Source of the DNA: Siphlonurus alternatus | Lineage: Eukaryota > Arthropoda > Insecta > Ephemeroptera > Siphlonuridae | NCBI GenBank assembly: GCA_949825025.1 | Contig: OX463780.1 | Coordinates: 19,255,480-19,319,479 of the forward strand | Length of the DNA stretch: 64,000 bases | Reading direction: 5' to 3' | In this document: positions 12,871-23,800 of the stretch, one piece after another | Position numbering within the stretch: position 1 is the stretch's first letter | Layout: each line of letters starts with the position of its first letter | Notes under the pieces: generated by a model | The model's database searches: none | What the model was told of the DNA's origin: nothing | What the model saw: the letters and a program-made list of their open reading frames with translations, nothing else | Position numbers and translations under genes: made by a program

Positions 12871-15800
12871 CTAGGGAACGAAGTGTACGTCGTGCCGGTT
12901 ACTGACACATCACAGATTATAGGTAACAACATCCTTTAAATGAATCCGTAAAAAATTTCATGAAACCAGGGGATAAAGGAACAATTTTGACTTGGAGGTG
13001 GAAATTTATTAAAAAAAATCAACGATCCTCGGTATAAAAAAATTTCTAGGGATTCGAACGAAATAAACGTCGTGCCAGTTACTGACACATCACAGATTAT
13101 AGGTAAAAACATTCTTTAAATGAATCCGTAAAAAAATTTCATGAAACCAGGGGATAAAGGAACAATTTTGACTTGGAGGTGGAAATTTATTAAAAAAAAT
13201 CAACGATCCTCGGTATAAAAAAATTTCTAGGGAACGAAGTGTACGTCGTGCCGGTTACTGACACATCACAGATTATAGGCAACAACATCCTTTAAATGAA
13301 TCCGTAAAAAAATTTGATGAAACCAGGGGATAAAGGAACAATTTTGTCTTGGAGGTGGAAATTTAATAAAAAAAATCAACGAACCTCGGTATAAAAAATT
13401 TTCTAGGGAACGAAGTAAACGTCGTGCCAGTTACTGACACATCACAGATTATAGGTAACAACATCCTTTAAATAAATCCGTAAAAAAAATTCATGAAACC
13501 AGGGGATAAAGGAACAATTTTGACTTGGAGGTGGAAATTTATTAAAAAAAATCAACGATCCTCGGTATAAAAAAATTTCTAGGGATTCGAACGAAATAAA
13601 CGTCGTGCCAGTTACTGACACATCACAGATTATAGGTAAAAACATTCTTTAAATGAATCCGTAAAAAAATTTCATGAAACCAGGGGATAAAGGAACAATT
13701 TTGACTTGGAGGTGGAAATTTATTAAAAAAAATCAACGATCCTCGGTATAAAAAAATTTCTAGGGAACGAAGTGTACGTCGTGCCGGTTACTGACACATC
13801 ACAGATTATAGGCAACAACATCCTTTAAATGAATCCGTAAAAAAATTTGATGAAACCAGGGGATAAAGGAACAATTTTGTCTTGGAGGTGGAAATTTAAT
13901 AAAAAAAATCAACGAACCTCGGTATAAAAAATTTTCTAGGGAACGAAGTAAACGTCGTGCCAGTTACTGACACATCACAGATTATAGGTAACAACATCCT
14001 TTAAATAAATCCGTAAAAAAAATTCATGAAACCAGGGGATAAAGGAACAATTTTGACTTGGAGGTGGAAATTTATTAAAAAAAATCAACGATCCTCGGTA
14101 TAAAAAAATTTCTAGGGAATGAAGTGTACGTCGTGCCGGTTACTGACACATCACAGATTATAGGTAACAACATCCTTTAAATGAATCCGTAAAAAAATTT
14201 GATGAAACCAGGGGATAAAAGAACAATTTTGTCTTGGAGGTGGAAATTTAATAAAAAAAATCAACGATCCTCGGTATAAAAAAATTTCTAGGGAACGAAG
14301 TGTACGTCGTGCCAGTTACTGACACATCACAAATTATAGGTAACAACATTCTTTAAATGAATCCGTAAAAAAATTTGATGAAACCAGGGGATAAAGGAAC
14401 AATTTTGTCTTGGAGGTGGAAATTTAATAAAAAAAATCAACGATCCTCGGTATAAAAAAATTTCTAGGGAACGAAATAAACATCGTGCAAGTTACTGACA
14501 CATCACAGATTATAGGTAACAACATCCTTTAAATGAATCCGTAAAAAAATTTCATGAAACCAGGGGATAAAGGAACAATTTTGACTTGGAGGTGGAAATT
14601 TATTAAAAAAAAATCAACGATCCTCGGTATAAAAAAATTTCTAGGGAACGAAATAAACGTCGTGCCGGTTACTGACACATCACAGATTATAGGTAACAAC
14701 ATCTTTTAAATGAATCCGTAAAAAAATTTGATGAAACCAGGGGATAAAGGAACAATTTTGACTTGGAGGTGGAAATTTAAAAAAAAAAAATCAACGATCC
14801 TCGGTATAAAAAAATTTCTAGGGAACGAAGTGTACGTTGTGCCGGTTACTGACACATCACAGATTATAGGTAACAACATCCTTTAAATGAATCCGTAAAA
14901 AAATTTGATGAAACCAGGGGATAAAGGAACAATTTTGTCTTGGAGGTGGAAATTTAATAAAAAAAATCAACGATCCTCGGTATAAAAAAATTTATAGGGA
15001 ACGAAGTAAACGTCGTGCCAGTTACTGACACATCACAGATTATAGGTAACAACATCCTTTAAATGAATCCGTAAAAAAATTTCATGAAACCAGGGGATAA
15101 AGGAACAATTTTGACTTGGAGGTGGAAATTTATTAAAAAAAATCAACGATCCTCGGTATAAAAAAATTTCTAGGGAACGAAATAAACGTCGTGCCAGTTA
15201 CTGACACATCACAGATTATAGGTAAAAACATTCTTTAAATGAATCCGTAAAAAAATTTCATGAAACCAGGGGATAAAGGAACAATTTTGACTTGGAGGTG
15301 GAAATTTATTAAAAAAAATCAACGATCCTCGGTATAAAAAAATTTCTAGGAAACGAAGTGTACGTCGTGCCGGTTACTGACACATCACAGATTATAGGCC
15401 ACAACATCCTTTAAATGAATCCGTAAAAAAATTTGATGAAACCAGGGGATAAAGGAACAATTTTGTCTTGGAGGTGGAAATTTAATAAAAAAAATCAACG
15501 AACCTCGGTATAAAAAATTTTCTAGGGAACGAAGTAAACGTCGTGCCAGTTACTGACACATCACAGATTATAGGTAACAACATCTTTTAAATAAATCCGT
15601 AAAAAAAAATCATGAAACCAGGGGATAAAGGAACAATTTTGACTTGGAGGTGGAAATTTATTAAAAAAAATCAACGATCCTCGGTATAAAAAAATTTCTA
15701 GGGAATGAAGTGTACGTCGTGCCGGTTACTGACACATCACAGATTATAGGTAACAACATCTTTTAAATGAATCCGTAAAAAAATTTGATGAAACCAGGGG

Positions 15801-17303
15801 ATAAAAGAACAATTTTGTCTTGGAGGTGGAAATTTAATAAAAAAAATCAACGATCCTCGGTATAAAAAAATTTCTAGGGAACGAAGTGTACGTCGTGCCA
15901 GTTACTGACACATCACAAATTATAGGTAACAACATTCTTTAAATGAATCCGTAAAAAAATATGATGAAACCAGGGGATAAAGGAACAATTTTGTCTTGGA
16001 GGTGGAAATTTAATAAAAAAAATCAACGATCCTCGGTATAAAAAAATTTCTAGGGAACGAAATAAACGTCGTGCCGGTTACTGACACAACACAGATTATA
16101 GGTAACAACATCTTTTAAATGAATCCGTAAAAAAATTTGATGAAACCAGGGAATAAAGGAACAATTTTGTCTTGGAGGTGGAAATTTAATAAAAAAAATC
16201 AACGATCCTCGGTATAAAAAAATTTCTAGGGAACGAAATAAACGTCGTGCCAGTTACTGACACATCACAGATTATAGGTAACAACATCTTTTAAATGAAT
16301 CCGTAAAAAAATTTCATGAAACCAGGGGATAAAGGAACAATTTTGACTTGGAGGTGGAAATTTATTAAAAAAAATCAACGATCCTCGGTATAAAAAAATT
16401 TCTAGGGAACGAAATAAACGTCGTGCCGGTTACTGACACATCACAGATTATAGGTAACAACATCTTTTAAATGAATCCGTAAAAAAATTTGATGAAACCA
16501 GGGGATAAAGGAACAATTTTGACTTGGAGGTGGAAATTTAAAAAAAAAAATCAACGATCCTCGGTATAAAAAAATTTCTAGGGAACGAAGTGTACGTCGT
16601 GCCGGTTACTGACACATCACAGATTATAGGTAACAACATCCTTTAAATGAATCCGTAAAAAAATTTGATGAAACCAGGGGATAAAGGAACAATTTTGTCT
16701 TGGAGGTGGAAATTTATTAAAAAAATCAACGATCCTCGGTATAAAAAAATTTCTAGGGAACGAAATAAACGTCGTGCCAGTTACTGACACATCACAGATT
16801 ATAGGTATAAACATTCTTTAAATGAATCCGTAAAAAAATTTCATGAAACCAGGGGATAAAGGAACAATTTTGACTTGGAGGTGGAAAGTTATTAAAAAAA
16901 ATCAACGATCCTCGGTATAAAAAAATTTCTAGGGAACGAAATAAACGTCGTGCCAGTTACTGACACATCACAGATTATAGGTAAAAACATTTTTTAAATG
17001 AATCCGTAAAAAAATTTCATGAAAACAGGGGATAAAGGAACAATTTTGACTTGGAGGTGGAAATTTATTAAAAAAAATCAACGATCCTCGGTATAAAAAA
17101 ATTTCTAGGGAACGAAGTGTACGTCGTGCCGGTTACTGACACATCACAGATTATAGGCAACAACATCCTTTAAATGAATCCGTAAAAAAATTTGATGAAA
17201 CCAGGGGATAAAGGAACAATTTTGTCTTGGAGGTGGAAATTTAATAAAAAAAATCAACGATCCTCGGTATAAAAAAATTTCTAGGGAACGAAGTAAACGT
17301 CGT
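12871..17303 (+). repeat. Tandem array, about 25 units of ~175 bp, forward orientation
   Basis: Each unit starts CTAGGGAACGAAGTGTACGT and contains GTTACTGACACATCACAGAT, an A-rich spacer, ACCAGGGGATAAAGGAACAA and TTGGAGGTGGAAATTTA. Units differ by a few fixed variants (GTGTACG/AATAAACG, GATG/CATG, GTCTTGG/GACTTGG). These recur in the same order, showing higher-order repeats of 3 units (~530 bp; 13048-13577 is repeated at 13578-14107). The last unit is cut off after the AACGTCG stretch at the inversion point. Open frames of ~65 codons in the array are artefacts of the repeat. Confidence 0.9.
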
Positions 17304-20027
17304 TACGGATTCATTTAAAGGATGTTGTTACCTATAATCTGTGATGTGTCAGTAACTGGCACGACGTACACTTCGTTCCCTAGAAATTTTTTTATACCGA
17401 GGATCGTTGATTTTTTTTAATAAATTTCCACCTCCAAGTCAAAATTGTTCCTTTATCCCCTGGTTTCATGAAATTTTTTTACGGATTCATTTAAAGGATG
17501 TTGATACTTATAATCTGTGATGTGTCAGTAACCGGCACGACGTACACTTCGTTCCCTAGAAATTTTTTTATACCGAGGATCGTTGATTTTTTTTAATAAA
17601 TTTCCACCTCCAAGTCAAAATTGTTCCTTTATCCCCTGGTTTCATCAAATTTTTTTACGGATTCATTTAAAGGATGTTGTTACCTATAATCTGTGATGTA
17701 TCAGTAACTTGCACGATGTTTATTTCGTTCCCTAGAAATTTTTTTATACCGCGGATCGTTGATTTTTTTTAATAAATTTCCACCTCCAAGACAAAATTGT
17801 TCCTTTATCCCCTGGTTTCATCAAATTTTTTTACGGATTCATTTAAAGGATGTTGTTACCTATAATCTGTGATGTGTCAGTAACTGGCACGACGTTTACT
17901 TCGTTCCCTAGAAATTTTTTTATACCGAGGATCGTTGATTTTTTTAATAAATTTCCACCTCCAAGACAAAATTGTTCCTTTATCCCCTGGTTTCATGAAA
18001 TTTTTTTACGGATTCATTTAAAGATGTTGTTTCCTTTAATCTGTGATGTGTCAGTAACTGGCACGACGTTTATTTCGTTCCCTAGAAATTTTTTTATACC
18101 GAGGATCGTTGATTTTTTTTATTAAATTTCCACCTCCAAGTCAAAATTGTTCCTTTATCTCCTGGTTTCATGAAATTTTTTTACGGATTCATTTAAAGGA
18201 TGTTGTTGCCTATAATATTTGATGTGTCAGTAACTGGCACGACGTACACTTCGTTCCCTAGAATTTTTTTATACCGAGGATCGTTGATTTTTTTAATAAA
18301 TTTCCACCTCCAAGTCAAAATTGTTCCTTTATTCCCTGGTTTCATCAAATTTTTTTACGGATTCATTTAAAGGATGTTGTTACCTATAATCTGTGATGTG
18401 TCAGTAACTGGCACAACGTACACTTCGTTCCCTAGAAATTTTTTTATACCGAGGATCGTTGATTTTTTTAATAAATTTCCACCTCCAAGACAAAATTGTT
18501 CCTTTATCCCCTGGTTTCATGAAATTTTTTTACGTATTCATTTAAAGGATGTTGTTACCTATAATCTGTGATGTGTCAGTAACTGGCACGACGTACACTT
18601 CGTTCCCTAGAATTTTTTTATACCGAGGATCGTTGATTTTTTTTAATAAATTTCCACCTCCAAGTCAAAATTGTTCCTTTATCCCCTGGTTTCATGAAAT
18701 TTTTTTACGGATTCATTTAAAGGATGTTGTTACCTATAATCTGTGATGTGTCAGTAACCGGCACAACGTACACTTCGTTCCCTAGAAATTTTTTTATACC
18801 GAGGATCGTTGATTTTTTTTAGTAAATTTCCACCTCCAAGTCAAAATTGTTCCTTTATCCCCTGGTTTAATGAAATTTTTTTACGGATTCATTTAAAAGA
18901 TGTTGTTACCTATAATCTGTGATGTGTCAGTAACCGGCACGACGTTTATTTCGTTCCCTAGAAATTTTTTTATACCGAGGATCGTTGATTTTTTTAATAA
19001 ATTTCCACCTCCAAGACAAAATTGTTCCTTTATCCCCTGGTTTCATCAAATTTTTTTACGGATTCATTTAAAGGATGTTGTTACCTATAATCTGTAATGT
19101 ATCAGTAACTGGCACGACGTTTATTTCGTTCCCTAGAAATTTTTTTATACCGAGGATCGTTGATTTTTTTAATAAATTTCCACCTCCAAGTCAAAATTGT
19201 TCCTTTATCCCCTGGTTTCATGAAATTTTTTTACGGATTCATTTAAAAGATGTTGTTACCTATAATCTGTGATGTGTCAGTAACTGGCACGACGTTTATT
19301 TCGTTCCCTAGAAATTTTTTTATACCGAGGATCGTTGATTTTTTTAATAAATTTCCACCTCCAAGACAAAATTGTTCCTTTATCCCCTGGTTTCATCAAA
19401 TTTTTTTACGGATTCATTTAAAAGATGTTGTTACCTATAATCTGTGATGTGTCAGTAACCGGCACGACGTACACTTCGTTCCCTAGAAATTTTTTTATAC
19501 CGAGGATCGTTGATTTTTTTTTAATAAATTTCCACCTCCAAGTCAAAATTGTTCCTTTATCCCCTGGTTTCATGAAATTTTTTTACGGATTCATTTAAAG
19601 GATGTTGTTACCTATAATCTGTGTTGTGTTAGTATTTGGCACGACGTTTATTTCGTTCCCTAGAAATTTTTTTATACCGATGATCGTTGATTTTTTTTAA
19701 TAAATTTCCACCTCCAAGACAAAATTGTTCCTTTATCCCCTGGTTTCATAAAATTTTTTTACGGATTCATTTAAAGAATGTTGTTACCTATAATCTGTGA
19801 TGTGTCAGTAACCGGCACGACGTACACTTCGTTCCCTAGAAATTTTTTTTATACCGAGGATCGTTGATTTTTTTAATAAATTTCCACCTCCATGCAAGAC
19901 AAAATTGTTCCTTAATTAATCCCCTGGTTTCATCAAATTTTTTTACGGATTCATTTAAAGGATGTTGTTACCTATAATCTGTGGTGTGTTAGTAACCGGC
20001 ACGACGTACAATTCGTTCCCTAGAAAT
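17304..20027 (-). repeat. Tandem array, about 15-16 units of ~175 bp, inverted orientation
   Basis: The same unit as the left array, reverse-complemented. It starts within a unit at TACGGATTCATTTAAAGG and ends at the CTAG that borders the right outer repeat. Unit variants here differ from the nearest left-arm units, so it is not a mirror copy of the adjoining sequence. One unit near 19890 carries small insertions. Confidence 0.9.
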
Positions 20028-20330
20028 TAAATAATGAGCTCAACAACTTTTAAAATTTAATTAATTAATAAAAGCTCCGACACACATGGCATTTAAAATT
20101 TTGCCGCCTTTAATTTTTTAGTTTAGCTAATTTCTTAATAAATAATCATAGAATTTTTATAAATGATACTTAAATGTTATAAATACTATTTATATTCAGT
20201 CTACAGGTCGTTAATAATCCATTAAACCCGAGAATTAACGTTTTAAAATACATTCAAGATCAATGTGCGAGGGTTGTACTTTTCCGTGACGTCACAATTC
20301 TTTGGAGCTGGCGTGGAGGTGATTTGGAGC
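20028..20330 (-). repeat. Right outer inverted repeat of foldback element
   Basis: Reverse complement of 12593-12870. It carries the matching TGACGTCA at 20287-20294, about 375 bp upstream of the RSL1D1 start codon. It ends GATTTGGAGC followed by TA. Confidence 0.8.
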
Positions 20331-20565
20331 TAAGTTTTGCACGGTTGTTTTTTGTTGTGGTGTTCAGCTGATTACACTTTTGACTTATTTTTTTTTTTCT
20401 GAAAATTTTCAAAAGTTGCTGGGTCTACCTGCTCATAATTGATAAAATTGTAAATTGTATTTCTAATTTATAAATTAATTTTTTTGGGATCGTATTATCA
20501 TTATTATGCTGGAAATTAAAGTTAATTTTAAATTTTTCAGTTTTTTGACTCTCGTAGATTACAAC

Positions 20566-20589
20566 ATGGCCGCAGCCACATGTAAATAA
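20566..20589 (+). promoter_or_regulatory. Candidate upstream ORF or YY1-like site in RSL1D1 leader
   Basis: An ATGGCC in strong Kozak context opens a seven-codon frame (MAAATCK then TAA), 79 bp before the main ATG. The ACAACATGGCCGC core also resembles a YY1/Pho site, which often lies near the start of transcription of translation genes. Which role applies depends on the transcription start, which cannot be seen here. Confidence 0.3.
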
Positions 20590-20599
20590 ATTTACCTTG

Positions 20600-20605
20600 C
20601 ACGTG
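20600..20605. promoter_or_regulatory. CACGTG E-box upstream of RSL1D1
   Basis: A perfect CACGTG lies 63-68 bp upstream of the RSL1D1 ATG, mirroring the site upstream of CCDC137. Control by Myc/Max is inferred. Confidence 0.4.
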
Positions 20606-20667
20606 TTTCATCAAAATTTTCTTGTGACTTTAAATTATTTTATAGATTAATTAAAACAGTGTTAATA

Positions 20668-20868
20668 ATGAAAGCTACAAAAGCTATCAAATCTACAAAT
20701 TCAGGCCTCAAAAAGGCAGGTAAAAAGCCTAAAATTTTATCTATCAAGTCTGGAAAAGTTAAGAAAACTTCAACACCAAGCATCAACATCAAACGTCTAC
20801 AGAAATCCAAGAAAAAAGAAGCTCCTGAACCTGTTATCTCTGTCCCTCACACTCTTAATGCTTTGAAA
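20668..20868 (+). CDS. RSL1D1: RSL1D1 exon 1
   Basis: 67 codons: the lysine-rich N-terminus MKATKAIKSTNSGLKKAGKK through SVPHTLNALK, ending in phase 0 at a GTATGT donor. Confidence 0.85.
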
Positions 20869-23800
20869 GTATGTATCTAGCTTTTGGCTGCTAATATTAA
20901 GTACAGTATAATATGCATATGTTGAGAAAATTTACAAAGGTTTTTTTATTATTATTTTATTATGTCCTTACAGGTGGAACAAGGAGTCTCAGAGCTTCTG
21001 AGGATTGTTGATGAACGGAGCAAAGAAAAATCTGAGCTCTTTGACTCGGAAGGACAAGCTGTCTTCCTGACGGTGGCTTGCTTCCGCATTGCAAACGTTG
21101 CAAAGAGAATATTAAGATTGTAAGTATGATAGGCATACTGTATGCATATTTGCATACAGTAATAGTCTTAGAATCCCCACATTCAGTACATATGTATACT
21201 GTATGCATACAGTATATTTATAATTATTATGCATACCCAGTATGCATATTCACTACGTTTACATGACGGTGTTTAATGCGTATCCGTTGACGACGCCTCA
21301 TAAGAATAACATTATCCGTCGTCAACGAATACGCATTTAACACCGTCATGTGAACGTAGTGATTGTATACGCATGCAACATGTATGATACCGGTACATAG
21401 TTATCAACTTACAATGTGCTATGCCTGCAGTGTGTTGCCACACAGCCTGCTGCAGGAGACGAGCGACGTGGCCCTGATTGTTCGAGACCTGGAGCCAAGG
21501 AAACGCAAGCCAGACAATGAGGCTGTCGTACAGCTCTACGAAAGCAGAATCAGAGCCCATGGAATCAAACACCCCATCAAGGTCAGTCGAATCAAGATTC
21601 AGCAATAAGGGTACACCTAAAATACAGTATGCATATAATATCATAATACTGTAACCCCAGAGTGAAGAGGCACTTGAAATGAAATGAAATTATCTTTATT
21701 TAGCTTTCACTATTCAGTAAAAATATAGTTTATATATTGTTTTAATTAAACAATATAAAACAGTTGGTTCATAAAACATCTGTCAATGCTATGACGGATA
21801 GGGGGGACTTGCAGGCAAAATCTCTACTAGCAATGCTTAATAGTATCCATATCAAATTTTCTTACTGCAATGTATGTACTGTAGTTATGTACAGTATGCT
21901 TTATGCTGTAGAAACATTTTCCTGGGTGTCTACACTGTCTACTCTATTTTTTTTTAGATTTACTACCGGTACCGGGTATATTCCTCACACTCTTTTTGTC
22001 CTGCTTTAAGGGGAAGGTAACACGCCCAATGTTAAAAAAATACCACACATGAAAATTATGAAAAAAAATTAAAATGTTCTCCTCTACATCCCCTATCAGT
22101 AGCTAAAATATCAGGTATGCATATAAAAACTAGCTAGAATTTGTATACAGTTCCTGATATTTTAGCTACTGATAGGGGATGTAGAGGAGAATATTTTAAA
22201 TTTTTTTCATATTTTTCGTGTGTGGGATTTTTTTTTTTTTTTTTAACATTAGGCGTGTTACCTTCCCCTTAAAAGGATTGTGCTAACAATTTCCAGTATT
22301 CATATTTAACTTTAAAGTAACAGCACATAATAATTCACAAGATAGTTGTGACAGGTACAGAGAAGTTAACTGTGTTGTCTTGTAGGTGATGCCCATTCGT
22401 CAGGTGATGACGGAGTTCAACACATATGAGGCCAAAAAGCAGCTTTGTAACCAGTTTGACATCTTCCTTGCTGACTCTCACATCTCAAACCGTCTCGTCC
22501 CCATCCTCGGCAAAGTGTTCAGTCAGAAGAGAAAGTAAGTTCCTTACCATTCCTCCTTGTGTTAAGATCAAGGTAAAAGAGATTTTATGTGACGAGATTT
22601 CAATCATTTTTGTATCCAACTAACTTAGGGAAGAGTAGAAGTTTTATAGCAACAGCCAAGTATTTATCCTGGTTTAGAATTAAGAATACTCATGGGGTAT
22701 TAATGGTAATATTGTCATTAATTATTACTTCCCGAATACTATGTACCGTACCATAAGTGGCATTAATTATGAGTTGGCTGCTCGAAGATTCAAATTGAAA
22801 TGTCCAAGATTCATGCACTTTCAGTATTCAGTTTCACATTCTTATCAGGTCATTTAATTTAGCGATGATTTAATATTGTATCATTGTGATGATATCATTA
22901 TTATGACCGGTAGACACTAACTTTTGATGACCTTTGCAGGAACCCTATTCCAGTTAAGATCGAGTCCCACCAGATGAAACAATCCATCGAGAGGGCGCTG
23001 TCTAAGTCCTGCCTCAAGTTGAGTGCTGATGGGGCCACATTCGCGATACAGGTACGATATCTGGTCCAAATCTTATATCTTTCCCCTCCTCTCAGCTTAC
23101 TACTCCACTCTCTCAGGTAGGCAGCAATTATGTTCAGCTCAGGCTAACTCTTCCGGGAAAATTTGTCAAGCAAATATCACTGTTATTGCTACTTAGTATA
23201 ACTTGGTACTTGGAAAATAAAAATTAATTTAAACTAAACTCTATTTTAAATTCATGGCTGACAGCTTTAATATCTGATTGGTTGCATATACTTACAGTAT
23301 GTACAGTATAAGTTATTGTCCTTCTGATTCAGTATATTCAATACAGTATTCATGTCAGCTGGTTATCCCTCGTTCCCACAGTCTTATCAATGTAAAAAAA
23401 AAAAAATAATAATAAAATAAAAATAACATGGAATACAGTATACTTTCCTGTATGTTTCAAAATTAAAGAAAGGTTTGAGAGGTAAATTAAATCTTGAGAC
23501 GATTTTATCAAGTTCATAGTTTCATAATTATTAATTACTGTGAAAAAAAAAATATATAATAATAAATAAATAAAAAAAGAAAAAGAAAAAAAATTTAGAA
23601 AGATTTGGAGAAAATCGTCCTGCTGGAAAATACTTAGAGCTTCTGTGTACCAGCCACCAGCCATCACATTTCTTACCAATACTGTTGTGGTATAATGTAC
23701 CACTTGTTGCTCCCACTCCTCCATGGTCACTCCCTAATGTTGCTATCTCTCTGACAGGTGGGTCACAGCCAGCAGGAGCCACGGCAGGTGGCAGAGAACA

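Larger units (their letters stand above)
12593..20330. mobile_element. Giant foldback element with inverted tandem-repeat arms
   Basis: A 7.7 kb structure flanked by TA on each side (12591-12592 and 20331-20332). Its outer ends are inverted copies of each other. The left reads CTCCAAATCACCTCCACGCC inward, and the right end is the reverse complement, both extending about 300 bp. Inside lie two arrays of a ~175 bp unit, in opposite orientations, that meet near 17303 without a spacer. The left arm is about 4.7 kb and the right about 3.0 kb. There is no transposase. The architecture resembles foldback/TU elements, whose long inverted ends contain tandem repeats, but a TA duplication points to a Tc1/mariner-type enzyme. 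It fills the space between two divergent genes. An alternative is a locally inverted satellite array rather than a transposed unit. Confidence 0.75.

Noticed and set aside
13442..19447. Repeated ~65-codon frames (MLLPIICDVSVTGTT...) in the array
   Set aside because: They arise because the 175-bp unit is open in one frame. They change with each unit and have no gene signals.
12871..20027. CRISPR-like array
   Set aside because: Units are directly adjacent, about 175 bp, with no unique spacers, in a eukaryotic gene setting.
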